From Gemmatimonadota bacterium (GTDB lineage: Bacteria > Gemmatimonadota > Gemmatimonadetes > Longimicrobiales > Gaopeijiaceae): a stretch of DNA of 20,474 bases. Positions 1 to 7,754 of the stretch are shown one piece after another. Position 1 is the first letter of the stretch. Each line of letters starts with the position of its first letter. The stretch spans positions 1 through 20,474 of the forward strand of contig JAUQOX010000021.1 in assembly GCA_030550695.1 (NCBI GenBank). The letters run 5' to 3'. Under the pieces are notes generated by a model. It did no database searches and was not told the origin of the DNA. It saw only the letters and a list, made by a program, of their open reading frames with translations. The position numbers and the translations under genes are program-made.

Positions 1-2
1 AT

Positions 3-1298
3 GGGGCTCAGGAGCACCAGGTGGTTCGGGTCACCCCCCCCGGACTGCGTGCCCCTGCCGAGGTGTCGGCCGCCATCAACCCCACCAACCCCGACCACAT
101 CGTATTGGTGTCCTTGGCGGCAGGACCTCCAGGAGGGCCGAGGATCACCAACTACGCCTATGTCAGCGGGGACGGAGGCCAGACCTGGACCGTGGTTTCC
201 CAGCCCAACCCCCAGGGGCGGGTGCAGGGGGACGACGCCGTGGTGTTCGATGGCCGGGGGAGGGCCTTTCGCTCCTACATCTCCTTCGACGGCATTCGGT
301 TGGCCCGCCCTCCGCGAGCCTGGAACGGGATCTTCGTGAGCCGCTCCGACGACGGGGGATGGACGTGGGGCGATCCCGTGCCCGTCGTGGACCACATCAA
401 CACCGTGGAACCCTTCGAGGACAAGCCTTGGCTGGCGGTGGACGCCGTGGAGGGATCTCCTCATTTCGGGAATCTTTACGTGGCCTGGACCCGGTTCGAC
501 GTCTACGGAAGCGCAGACCCCCGGGACTCCACCCAGATCTACTTTTCCCGATCCGTGGACGGAGGCCGCACCTTTTCCGTGCCCATCCGCATTTCCGACA
601 GGGGAGGCGACGCTCGGGACAGCGACGACACCGTGGAAGGGGCGGTGCCCGCGGTGGGTCCCCAGGGCGAGGTCTATGTCGCGTGGGCCGGTCCCCACGG
701 GATCGTGATGGACCGGTCGCTGGACGGGGGGTGGAGCTTCGGGGAAGACCGGCCGGTAACGCCCAACCCCGGCGGGTGGGACATCCCGGTGGCGGGCATG
801 GGCCGCCACAACGGGATGCCGGTGACCGCCGTGGATGTGAGCCAGGGGCCCTTTCGAGGAAGGGTCTACGTGAACTGGATCGACGAGCGGAACGGGGACC
901 CTGACGTGTTCGTCATCGCCTCCATGGACGGGGGTGACACCTGGGAGGAGCCTGTCCGGGTGAACGACGATCCCCTGGGAAACGGAAAAGCTCAGCTTTT
1001 CACCTGGATGAGCGTGGATCCTGTGGACGGCTCCGTGAACGTGGCCTTTCTCGATCGCCGGGACACGGAAGGGGAGGCCCAACGCGTGACCCTGGCCCGG
1101 AGCACGGATGGGGGGCGCACCTTCCGGAACCATTTCGTGGATCAGGAACCGTTTGTCTGTCCCGCTTCGGTGTTCTACGGAGACTACATCGCCGTGGCGG
1201 CCTACGGAGGCCGGGTCGTGGTGGCCTGGCCCCATTGCCTGTCCGGGGGGGAGCTGGCCATCTCGGCAGCCCTGTTCCGCTTTATGGAGAGCCGATGA
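3..1298 (+). CDS. Secreted Asp-box (BNR) beta-propeller protein, 5' partial
   Basis: The reading frame is open from the left edge, so the start codon and presumably a signal peptide lie outside the window; a GTG at 21 exists but falls inside what looks like the first blade. Six Asp-box motifs (S-x-D-x-G-x-T-W/F) are visible at 165-188, 345-368, 552-575, 717-740, 921-944 and 1101-1124, spaced about 55-69 residues apart, as expected for successive propeller blades. This is the sialidase-like fold used by exo-sialidases and many secreted binding or glycoside-processing proteins. Asp boxes are structural, and I do not see the sialidase catalytic arginine triad clearly, so substrate and catalysis are unknown. 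The stop codon overlaps the ATG of the downstream permease (ATGA), so the two are probably co-transcribed. The fold is well supported; the function is not. Confidence 0.85.
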   Translation, partial: GAQEHQVVRVTPPGLRAPAEVSAAINPTNPDHIVLVSLAAGPPGGPRITNYAYVSGDGGQTWTVVSQPNPQGRVQGDDAVVFDGRGRAFRSYISFDGIRLARPPRAWNGIFVSRSDDGGWTWGDPVPVVDHINTVEPFEDKPWLAVDAVEGSPHFGNLYVAWTRFDVYGSADPRDSTQIYFSRSVDGGRTFSVPIRISDRGGDARDSDDTVEGAVPAVGPQGEVYVAWAGPHGIVMDRSLDGGWSFGEDRPVTPNPGGWDIPVAGMGRHNGMPVTAVDVSQGPFRGRVYVNWIDERNGDPDVFVIASMDGGDTWEEPVRVNDDPLGNGKAQLFTWMSVDPVDGSVNVAFLDRRDTEGEAQRVTLARSTDGGRTFRNHFVDQEPFVCPASVFYGDYIAVAAYGGRVVVAWPHCLSGGELAISAALFRFMESR

Positions 1299-2764
1299 AG
1301 GGGGGAGAAGGGAGACGGGAGCGGTCGCCGCAAGAAGGTGCGGGACAGCACGGGGATTTCGGAGAGGACCGGGGTCTCCGTCGGGTGTTGGGCCCCTTCG
1401 ACGCGACCATGGTGGTGGTAGGGGGGATCATCGGGGCCGGGATCTTCATCAACCCCTACATCGTGGCCCAAAGACTTCCCTCCACCGGCTGGGTGCTGAC
1501 CGCTTGGGTCTTGGGGGGTGTGGTGGCCATGGCGGGAGCCTTCACCTTTGCCGAGCTGGGAGCCGTACGACCTAAGGCCGGCGGCCACTACGCCTACTTG
1601 CGGGAGGCCTTCCACCCTCTGGTGGGGTTCCTCTACGGCTGGGCCCTCCTTTTCATGATCGAGACGGGGGCCATCGCTGCCGTGAGCCTGACCTTTGCCG
1701 AGTATACCCTGCGGATGGTGGGCGGGAACGAGGCGGCGGTCCTACCCTTGGCGGTAGCCTCGATCCTGGTGGTGGGGGGGATCAACGCCTTGGGGATCAA
1801 ACCCGGTAGCCGAGTCCTCAACCTCTTCGTGGTTCTCAAGGTGGGGGCCCTCGCCGTCCTCATCGGGTTGGGACTGTGGCTCGGAGGAGGGGTGGGGGTG
1901 GAGGGGGAAGGTGGTGTAGGGGGGATGGCCGGTGGGACAGGGGGCCCCCACGGGGACGTGGGGGAGGGAGGGGTGGACGGCGGCTTGCCGCTCTTGGCGC
2001 TGGGGGCGGCCCTGATTCCCATCATGTTCTCCTACGGGGGCTGGCAGAATGCTAACTACGTGGCCGAGGAGATCCGGGATCCCCGCCGCAACCTACCCCG
2101 GAGCCTGGTCCTCGGGACGGCCCTGGTGGTCCTGGTGTATGTGTCGGTGAACTGGGTCTACCTGCGCACCCTGGGTCATGGCGGGCTCGCGGACACCGTG
2201 ACGCCGGCGGCGGACGCCGCCCGGATCCTCATGGGTGGCTTGGGGGACCGCTTTCTGGCAGCGGCCATCGCCGTCTCGACCTTCGGTTTCTTGAACCTTA
2301 CCATGTTGGCCCCCACACGGGTCTACTACGCCATGGCCCGGGATGGTGTGTTTCTGCGGTCCGTGTCAGCCCTTCACCCGCGCTTCCGATCTCCCCTTGG
2401 GGCTATTTCGCTCCAGACCGGCTGGGCCCTGCTTTTGGTCCTCACCGGCACCTACGCGCAACTCGTGGATTACGTGGTCTTTGCGGATTGGATCTTCTTC
2501 GGCCTGGCAGGAGCCAGTCTCTTCGTGTTCCGCCGACGGATCCCTTTGGAGGAGCGTTCTCCGGGGAGTTTTCGCGCTCCCGGCTATCCCTGGCTCCCTG
2601 CCTTGTTCGTGGCGGTGGCGGCGGCCATCGTGCTGAGTGTGGTGCAAACGAACCCGTTCCGGTCGGCCCTGGGGGCGCTTCTTCTGGCCACCGGGGTGCC
2701 TGCCTACCTCCATTGGAGGAAGGGTGCGGCTGCGGAAGGAGGGTTACCCGGCGAAAGGAAATGA
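1295..2764 (+). CDS. APC-family amino acid permease
   Basis: A 489-residue multi-helix inner-membrane transporter. Residues 36-57 hold the TM1 glycine motif GGIIGAGIF followed by INPYIVAQ, typical of APC/LAT-type permeases. The motif SYGGWQNANYVAEEIRDP near residues 246-263 is the family hallmark in the TM6-TM7 region. A proton- or sodium-coupled or exchange uptake role for amino acids is expected from the family, but the substrate cannot be read from sequence. The first 30 residues are hydrophilic and cytoplasmic. ATG 1295 is chosen because it overlaps the preceding stop as ATGA and has GGAGAG 5 bases upstream; a longer in-frame start at 1235 would lie deep in the upstream gene. Oddity: a 34-residue, glycine-dominated insert at residues 197-230. 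The gene overlaps the next gene by the same ATGA arrangement or lies directly against it, so it shares an operon with an aminotransferase. Confidence 0.93.
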   Translation: MKGGEGRRERSPQEGAGQHGDFGEDRGLRRVLGPFDATMVVVGGIIGAGIFINPYIVAQRLPSTGWVLTAWVLGGVVAMAGAFTFAELGAVRPKAGGHYAYLREAFHPLVGFLYGWALLFMIETGAIAAVSLTFAEYTLRMVGGNEAAVLPLAVASILVVGGINALGIKPGSRVLNLFVVLKVGALAVLIGLGLWLGGGVGVEGEGGVGGMAGGTGGPHGDVGEGGVDGGLPLLALGAALIPIMFSYGGWQNANYVAEEIRDPRRNLPRSLVLGTALVVLVYVSVNWVYLRTLGHGGLADTVTPAADAARILMGGLGDRFLAAAIAVSTFGFLNLTMLAPTRVYYAMARDGVFLRSVSALHPRFRSPLGAISLQTGWALLLVLTGTYAQLVDYVVFADWIFFGLAGASLFVFRRRIPLEERSPGSFRAPGYPWLPALFVAVAAAIVLSVVQTNPFRSALGALLLATGVPAYLHWRKGAAAEGGLPGERK

Positions 2765-2766
2765 CA

Positions 2767-3879
2767 ATGTCGGAAGTCGCCTTCCAGGACGGTGAGGGGG
2801 TGTCGGCCTACCTCCGTTGGATCAAGCATGCCCCCCCGGTGCGATACGATTTGAGGGGGAGCAACCTGCTCCCCTGTACCGTAGACGACCTTCCCGGCGC
2901 GCGGGAGGCCCTGGCCCTGGACGGACCCCATGAAGAAGGGTATCCGCCGTTGGTGGAGGCCATCGCGGCACGATACGGGGTGCCGACAGAAAGTGTGGCC
3001 GTGGCTTCCGGAGCGTCGGGGGCCAACTTTCTGGTGTGTGCGGCTCTTCTCCGCCCCGGCGACGAGGTGGTGGTGGAAGAGCCGGCCTACGATCCTCTTA
3101 TGGCCGTCCCTCGGCTCCTCGGGGCCCGAATTCGTCGCTTTCGTCGCCGGTTCGAGGACGGCTTCCGGGTGGATCCCGACGAAGTGGCCCGGGCCATGAC
3201 CCCTGCCACCCGTCTTGTCATCCTCACCAACCTGCACAACCCCACCGGGGTGTACACACCGCCGGGGGCGTTGCAGGCCGTGGGGGAGGTGGCAGAAAGG
3301 GTGGGAGCTCGGGTGTTGGTGGACGAGGTGTACCTGGAATCTGCCCCCGGCCTGGATCCGCAGCCGGCAGTCCACCTGTCGCCCACCTTCATTTCCACCT
3401 CGAGCCTGACCAAAGCCTACGGTCTGTCCGGACTTCGGGCGGGGTGGGCCCTGGCCGAGCCTGAGGTTGCGGAAAAGCTCCGCAGAGTGCGGGATGTGGT
3501 GGACGTCGTGGGGTCGTTCCCTTCGGAGGTCCTGGCTGCCCTGGCGTTCCGGAATCTGGAGGCCCTCCAACGTAGGGCGCGCTCCATCCTGGAGCCCAAC
3601 TCCGCCCAGGCCAGGAGGTTTTTGGAGGCACATCCCATGCTGGAGTGGGTTGCGCCGTCCGGGGGGTCGGTGGTATTTCCCCGCATGAAGGGTTGCGCGG
3701 ACAGTGAACCCTTCGTGGCCTTTCTGGCCGGGCGGTATGAAACGGGTGTGGTGCCTGGGCGGTTCTTCGAGGCTCCCGCCCATTTCCGCATCGCCTTGGG
3801 AGGATCCGCGGATACCCTGCAGAAGGGACTTGAATCCCTGAGCCGCGCGCTGGATGAATGGCAAGGCCGCGCTCCCTGA
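2767..3879 (+). CDS. PLP-dependent class I/II aminotransferase
   Basis: A 370-residue cytoplasmic fold-type I aminotransferase. Visible landmarks are NPTG at 158-161 (Asn contacting PLP), DEVY at 186-189 (Asp to pyridine nitrogen, Tyr to PLP oxygen), the Schiff-base lysine K216 in SLTKAYGLSGLRAGW, and the C-terminal substrate-carboxylate arginine R341 in HFRIALGG. Length is normal for the family. Start: ATG 2767 has an AGGA box 6 bases upstream; ATG 2761, two codons earlier, overlaps the permease stop as ATGA but has almost no ribosome-binding-site spacing. The difference is two residues. Position directly behind an amino acid permease suggests that the imported amino acid is the amino donor or substrate, but this is inference. 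It ends 32 bases from the convergent cytochrome gene. Confidence 0.93.
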   Translation: MSEVAFQDGEGVSAYLRWIKHAPPVRYDLRGSNLLPCTVDDLPGAREALALDGPHEEGYPPLVEAIAARYGVPTESVAVASGASGANFLVCAALLRPGDEVVVEEPAYDPLMAVPRLLGARIRRFRRRFEDGFRVDPDEVARAMTPATRLVILTNLHNPTGVYTPPGALQAVGEVAERVGARVLVDEVYLESAPGLDPQPAVHLSPTFISTSSLTKAYGLSGLRAGWALAEPEVAEKLRRVRDVVDVVGSFPSEVLAALAFRNLEALQRRARSILEPNSAQARRFLEAHPMLEWVAPSGGSVVFPRMKGCADSEPFVAFLAGRYETGVVPGRFFEAPAHFRIALGGSADTLQKGLESLSRALDEWQGRAP

Positions 3880-3911
3880 GCCGGGCGGCGGCCTTCCGGC
3901 GGCAAGGAACC

Positions 3912-4634
3912 TCAGCGGATCACAGCCCCGGTCAGGCGGTGGCAGTCGGCACAGGTGGCGAGGAACTCCCCATAGAGCCGTGCCCGCTCTTGGGGATCTG
4001 CAGCGGCCGGCCCTCGGGAACCGATGTCGTAGACGGTCTGCAGAAGGCTGCGCACGCGCTCGCGATCCTGGGGCGAAGACACCACCTGGTTCACCTGGAG
4101 CCAACCGCGGGTAAGGGCTTGGGATCCTTCCTCCCAGGCTCGATCGTCGGGGCCGACCAGCCCGTCCCACATGCGGCGTGCGGCCCATACGTGCAGGGCC
4201 ATCTCCCCCTTCGGATCTCCCCCGGCAGGCGGCGGCGACGCCATGAGAGCAGGGGCGGCGGTCACTCCGTTGGCCCGGTGACAGTCGCCACAGGTCCGTC
4301 CCATCTGCGCAGTGGCCTCGAAAGCGGCTCGGAGGTCGGAGGTTTCAAACACTTGGCGGGCGTAGTGCCGCATGAGGGCATCGAAGTGACCCGAGCCCTC
4401 GGGAATGCGCCGTGTTTCCTGATGGGTGCTGATCCACCCTGCGGCGGGGCGAGCCTGGGCCAGGACTCCCTTCACCAGAGCATCATGAATCTCCGCGGTT
4501 CGCTCGTAATGGACCGCCATATGGGTTTGAAAGGGAGTTCGCCCGGCACGGGACGGGCGGCTTCCGCAAGCCGCCACCGCGAGAGAGATGGAGCCAAGGG
4601 TAAGGGCGACGAACAGCCACCGCGGACTCCCCAT
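3912..4634 (-). CDS. Lipoprotein di-haem c-type cytochrome with internal duplication
   Basis: A 240-residue predicted periplasmic lipoprotein. The N-terminus has a hydrophobic segment ending in lipobox VAAC with lipidated Cys23. Two haem-binding motifs are present: CGDCH (115-119) and CADCH (228-232). Each lies at the end of an alpha-helical unit of roughly 85-90 residues, and the two units look related: both begin with M-A-V/L-H (39-42 and 145-148) and end with the CxxCH followed by R-x-x-G. This resembles a duplicated cytochrome c'-like four-helix unit with the haem site near its C-terminus. The His or Met of the MA(V/L)H segment is a possible distal ligand. ATG 4634 is preceded by GAGGAGGGAG at good spacing. 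No oxidoreductase partner is adjacent; the neighbour reductases are NADPH-type enzymes, so the electron partner is unknown. Cytochrome assignment is firm; role is not. Confidence 0.85.
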   Translation of the reverse strand: MGSPRWLFVALTLGSISLAVAACGSRPSRAGRTPFQTHMAVHYERTAEIHDALVKGVLAQARPAAGWISTHQETRRIPEGSGHFDALMRHYARQVFETSDLRAAFEATAQMGRTCGDCHRANGVTAAPALMASPPPAGGDPKGEMALHVWAARRMWDGLVGPDDRAWEEGSQALTRGWLQVNQVVSSPQDRERVRSLLQTVYDIGSRGPAAADPQERARLYGEFLATCADCHRLTGAVIR

Positions 4635-4706
4635 GGGAGACTCCCTCCTCTGTCAGGGTTGAAGTTCAGGAATGCCTGGGAAATCGGAAAAGGTTGGCTA
4701 CTAGCG

Positions 4707-4735
4707 AATTTGCGATTCAGGGTGGGGTTTGGCAA
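4707..4735 (-). promoter_or_regulatory. Candidate sigma70-type promoter for the cytochrome gene
   Basis: Read on the minus strand there is TTGCCA (4735-4730), a 17-base spacer and CAAATT (4712-4707). Transcription would begin near 4700, leaving a leader of about 66 bases with the AGGAGG-type ribosome binding site. The -10 match is only partial, so this is tentative. Confidence 0.3.
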
Positions 4736-4739
4736 GGGA

Positions 4740-4893
4740 AAGGCCGCCCCCCTGCCAGGCGTGTCCGGCCTTGCTCGGGAGGTCTGGAGGAAACGAGCCG
4801 AGGACTCCGGGGTTCCATGGGAGCCTCCGACCCGGGGGGCAGGGTGGAAGGCGAGGGAGGCTCAAGGGGCCCGGCAACCCCCAGAGGGAGAGA
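4740..4893 (+). promoter_or_regulatory. Hairpin-rich leader upstream of the first aldo/keto reductase
   Basis: The non-coding stretch before ATG 4894 holds consecutive inverted repeats: AAGGCCG/CGGCCTT (4740-4746 with 4766-4772), GCTCG/CGAGC (4773-4777 with 4794-4798) and an 8-base perfect pair GAGCCTCC/GGAGGCTC (4821-4828 with 4856-4863). The ribosome binding site GAGGGAG at 4884-4890 follows. I recognise no known riboswitch core. High GC makes chance stems likely, so this is only a candidate structured leader. I found no convincing plus-strand promoter in 4635-4893. Confidence 0.25.
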
Positions 4894-5871
4894 ATGGCCG
4901 TGGAGAAACGCTTGTTGGGACGGACGGAGCTGGAAGTGACGCCCCTCGGCCTAGGATGCTGGCAGTTCTCGGGCGGTAGGGGCTTGATCGGCGGCTTTTG
5001 GGAGGCCCTTCCCCAGGAGCGGGTGGTGGGGGTGGTGGAGGCTGCCCTGGCCGGCGGGATGAACTGGTTCGATACCGCCGAGGCGTATGGCTGGGGGGCA
5101 TCCGAAGAGGCCCTTTCGGCTGCCCTCAAGACCTTGGGCAAGAAGCCTGGCGAGGTCGTCATCGCCACCAAGTGGCACCCGACCTTTCGCCGTGCCTCGA
5201 GCCTGCGGACGACCCTGGAGGACCGCCTCCGTCACCTGGGCGGATTCCCCGTCGATCTCCATCAGGTGCACCACCCCACCTCCCTGGCCACCGTCGAGGA
5301 GGAGATGAGGGTCATGGCGGGACTCTTGAGGGAGGGCAAGATCCGGGCGGTAGGCGTCAGCAACTACACGGCAGGAATGATGCGTCGGGCCCATCAAGCC
5401 TTGCAGAAACACGGTCTCGCCCTGGCTTCCAACCAGATCCGCTACTCTCTCTTGGACCGCCAGGCGGAGCGGAATGGGGTCCTGGCGGCCGCCAAGGAGC
5501 TGGGGATCACCATCATCGCCTATTCCCCCCTGGCCCAAGGGATCCTCACCGCCCGCCTGCACGCGGACCCTGCAAGCATCCGCCTTCGGCCGGGGCCCCG
5601 GAAGTGGCTTCCCCGCTTCCGGGAAAGGGGCTTGGCTCGGACGAGGCCATTGGTGGAGGCTCTGGAAGAGATCGGACGGGCCCACGGCGCCACTCCCGGC
5701 CAGGTGGCTCTGGCCTGGGTCATCCGTTTCCACGGTCCGACGGTGGTGGCCATCCCCGGGGCAAGTCGCCCGGAGCAAGTACGCGAGAACGCAGGTGCCC
5801 TCGATTTGGCCCTCACCCCCCGTGAACTCGCGCGTCTGGACGAACTCTCCCGTCCCTTCTCGGGGCTGTGA
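4894..5871 (+). CDS. Aldo/keto reductase (AKR superfamily)
   Basis: A 325-residue cytoplasmic (alpha/beta)8-barrel NADPH-dependent oxidoreductase. The catalytic tetrad is readable: D60 and Y65 in FDTAEAYG, K93 in IATKW, H126 in DLHQVHHP. The cofactor side shows GVSNY (154-158), SNQIRYSLLDR (179-189), YSPLAQGIL (210-218) and the C-terminal IPGASRPEQVREN (287-299) that usually binds the adenosine 2'-phosphate. ATG 4894 has GAGGGAG 3 bases upstream; longer in-frame extensions back to 4729 are proline/glycine-rich and lack any fold-like sequence. The stop is only 7 bases from the stop of a second, convergent aldo/keto reductase. The two share the family but differ around the active-site loops, so they are not a recent duplicate. 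Substrate (sugar, aldehyde or quinone-like) cannot be predicted. Confidence 0.93.
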   Translation: MAVEKRLLGRTELEVTPLGLGCWQFSGGRGLIGGFWEALPQERVVGVVEAALAGGMNWFDTAEAYGWGASEEALSAALKTLGKKPGEVVIATKWHPTFRRASSLRTTLEDRLRHLGGFPVDLHQVHHPTSLATVEEEMRVMAGLLREGKIRAVGVSNYTAGMMRRAHQALQKHGLALASNQIRYSLLDRQAERNGVLAAAKELGITIIAYSPLAQGILTARLHADPASIRLRPGPRKWLPRFRERGLARTRPLVEALEEIGRAHGATPGQVALAWVIRFHGPTVVAIPGASRPEQVRENAGALDLALTPRELARLDELSRPFSGL

Positions 5872-5878
5872 CGGCCTG

Positions 5879-6910
5879 TCAGCGGCGGTGATGGTCGTCG
5901 ATCCGGTCCCACAACCCGGCATGGACCAAAGTGCGGATGTGCTCCCGGGCCAGGAAATCATGAGGGAACCCCAGCTCGATGCGGGTGGCGCGGTCCAGCC
6001 GGTCCAGGTGCTCGGGGGCCAGACGGACTCTGAGGCAGTCCAGGGCATCCCGGATCTGGGTCACGGTGCGGGCGCCCAGGAGGGGGATCATGACGCCGGG
6101 CTGTTGGCGAACCCAGGCGATGGCCACCTGGGTGGCGGTGCAACCCAATTCTTCGGCCACGGCCAGGACCTCGGAGGCCACCTTCAACATGGCAGGATCC
6201 TGGCCCCTCCCCTCCTTGGCCCGCCCCTGAGCCCCCTTGTCCGGTTGGTTGAACTTCCCCGTAAGGACCCCGGACCCCAAGACGCCCCAGGGGGTCACCG
6301 CCAGATCCAACGCCCGAGCCATGGGGAGCAATTCCCGCTCCGGCGTCCGTTGGATGAGGCTGTATTCGATCTGGAGGGCGACGAAGGGTGTCCACCCCCG
6401 TAGGTCCGCCAGGGTATTGGCCTGGGCTACCACCCAAGCCGGGGTATCGGAGATGCCCACGTACAACACTTTCCCCGCGGCCACGAGGTCGTCCAGGGCC
6501 CGCATGACCTCTTCCACCGGGGTCAGGCCGTCCCAGGCATGGACCCACAGAAGGTCCACATAGTCCATGCGCAGGCGCTTGAGGCTGGCTTCCAAGGACT
6601 GGACGAGGTTCTTCCGGTGGTTCCCCGCTGCGTTGGGATCTCCAAGGCGGTTGTACAGGGTGTACTTCGTGGCCACCACGAACCGGTCGCGCTCCGCGCC
6701 GACGAATTCCCCCACCAGCCGTTCGCTGGTGCCTTCCGTGTATCGGTTGGCGGTATCGATGAAGTTCCCCCCCGCCTCGGCGTAGGCGTCGAAGATGCGC
6801 CGGGACTCCTGCTTGGAAGCCCCCCATCCCCACTCCTCGCCGAAGGTCATCGTTCCCAACCCCAGCTCCGAAACCCGAAGTCCGCTGCGTCCCAGGAGTT
6901 TGTATCGCAT
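5879..6910 (-). CDS. Aldo/keto reductase (AKR superfamily), second copy, divergent subtype
   Basis: A 343-residue cytoplasmic NADPH-type reductase. The tetrad is D52 and Y57 in FIDTANRYTEG, K82 in VVATKYT, H124 in DLLWVHAWD. GISDTPAWV (152-160) replaces the more common GVSN motif, and LQIEYSLIQRTPERELLPMA and WGVLGSGVLTGKF follow in the usual order; the C-terminal cofactor segment reads IPLLGARTVTQI. Its NRYTEGTSE and HAWD motifs place it in the subgroup often annotated as potassium-channel-beta-like or oxidoreductase Tas-like. ATG 6910 with AAGGA close upstream is preferred over an extended frame to 7015 whose 35 extra residues are low complexity. It diverges from the SGNH hydrolase gene across 146 bases. 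Substrate unknown. Confidence 0.93.
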   Translation of the reverse strand: MRYKLLGRSGLRVSELGLGTMTFGEEWGWGASKQESRRIFDAYAEAGGNFIDTANRYTEGTSERLVGEFVGAERDRFVVATKYTLYNRLGDPNAAGNHRKNLVQSLEASLKRLRMDYVDLLWVHAWDGLTPVEEVMRALDDLVAAGKVLYVGISDTPAWVVAQANTLADLRGWTPFVALQIEYSLIQRTPERELLPMARALDLAVTPWGVLGSGVLTGKFNQPDKGAQGRAKEGRGQDPAMLKVASEVLAVAEELGCTATQVAIAWVRQQPGVMIPLLGARTVTQIRDALDCLRVRLAPEHLDRLDRATRIELGFPHDFLAREHIRTLVHAGLWDRIDDHHRR

Positions 6911-7014
6911 GGTCCTTGTGGGCTGAAGATTTCGCTGGTACCCATGAAGGCCGTGCCCCTGCCCTCGGGGGGCTGGGGGGGCGCTTCCATGGGGAGTCTT
7001 CCCTCGCAACCCCA

Positions 7015-7034
7015 CCTCGCCTCCCGGGGCGAGG
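7015..7034. other. GC hairpin just upstream of the SGNH hydrolase gene
   Basis: CCTCGCC (7015-7021) pairs perfectly with GGCGAGG (7028-7034) around a 6-base loop. The 3' arm carries the only purine-rich, Shine-Dalgarno-like stretch before the SGNH start at 7057, and that stretch lies about 19 bases from the ATG, further than usual. It may be a transcript hairpin or a chance GC stem. Confidence 0.3.
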
Positions 7035-7056
7035 GAGAAGCCGCGAGTCTAAACTA

Positions 7057-7683
7057 ATGAACCGACCCTGCCGATTCACGTTCTTGGCCTTGGGCGACTC
7101 CTACACCGCGGGGGAGGGAGTACCCCGCCAGGAGGGATGGCCCTTCCAGCTGGTCCGGCTCCTTCGTGGACGGGACATCCCCTTGGAGGATCCCATGGTG
7201 ATGGCTCGGACGGGTTGGACCACAGGAGAACTGCTGGAGGCCCTTCGGGACTTGGCACCGGCTCTACCCTTCTCCCTTGTGACTCTCTTGATCGGGGTGA
7301 ACAACCAATACCGGGGACTTCCTTTGGATGACTACCGCAGGGACTTCCGGCGCCTCTTGGAGAAGGCCATGGGGTGGACGGAGGAAGGGCGGGGGAGGCT
7401 CTTGGTTCTCTCCATTCCCGACTGGGGGGCAAGTCCCTTCGGGAGGGGAAGGGACCGGGAGAGGATTGCCCGGGAGGTGGATGCCTTCAATGAGGTGAAT
7501 CGGCGGGAGGCGGAAGCGGCGGGAGCCGCCTATGCCGACGTGACGGGTGTGTCCCGGGCCGTGGGGGACAATCCTACCTTCTTCGCCGAAGATGGATTGC
7601 ACCCGTCCGGAGCGCAGTACCGGCTCTGGGTGGAGGCTCTCCTGCCGCAGGTGGCGGTGTGGTTTGGAGGGGGGTGCGGCTGA
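7057..7683 (+). CDS. SGNH/GDSL-type hydrolase
   Basis: A 208-residue alpha/beta hydrolase of the lysophospholipase L1/arylesterase type. Block I is GDSYTAGEG with nucleophile S15; block II glycine is G53 in RTGWTTGEL; block III is GVNN (80-83) with N82; block V is DGLH with D179 and H182. All four SGNH residues are therefore in place. No signal peptide is visible, so the mature enzyme is probably cytoplasmic, or uses a non-classical route. Likely reaction is hydrolysis of an ester or acyl group; substrate unknown. ATG 7057 is the only ATG just before the conserved GDS block; its ribosome binding site is weak (GAGGGAG about 19 bases away), which suggests low or leader-controlled translation. 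It is followed 71 bases later by a methyltransferase on the same strand. Confidence 0.9.
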   Translation: MNRPCRFTFLALGDSYTAGEGVPRQEGWPFQLVRLLRGRDIPLEDPMVMARTGWTTGELLEALRDLAPALPFSLVTLLIGVNNQYRGLPLDDYRRDFRRLLEKAMGWTEEGRGRLLVLSIPDWGASPFGRGRDRERIAREVDAFNEVNRREAEAAGAAYADVTGVSRAVGDNPTFFAEDGLHPSGAQYRLWVEALLPQVAVWFGGGCG

Positions 7684-7754
7684 GGAGGGCGTACGAGAGA
7701 CCGGCGGGGCCGAAAGGGTGTTGCCCCCTGGCTCGGCGAACCTCGGAGAGGTCC

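Noticed and set aside
2704..4188. 494-codon open frame on the minus strand
   Set aside because: It lies antisense to the aminotransferase and cytochrome genes and its translation is Arg/Pro/Gly/His-rich with no recognisable motif; long antisense frames are expected in such GC-rich DNA.
4778..4800. GGAGGAAA segment resembling parts of RNase P or SRP RNA cores
   Set aside because: Only a few bases match; the remaining conserved elements of either RNA are missing and the non-coding space is too short for RNase P RNA.
3858..4979. 373-codon plus-strand open frame opposite the cytochrome
   Set aside because: The cytochrome on the minus strand has a lipobox, two CxxCH motifs and a strong ribosome binding site; this frame has none.
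4951..6048. 365-codon minus-strand open frame opposite the first aldo/keto reductase
   Set aside because: Composition is typical of an antisense frame, and the plus-strand gene has a complete catalytic tetrad.
4894..6910. Two adjacent aldo/keto reductases as a recent tandem duplication
   Set aside because: They are convergent, and their active-site loop and cofactor motifs differ widely; shared family only.
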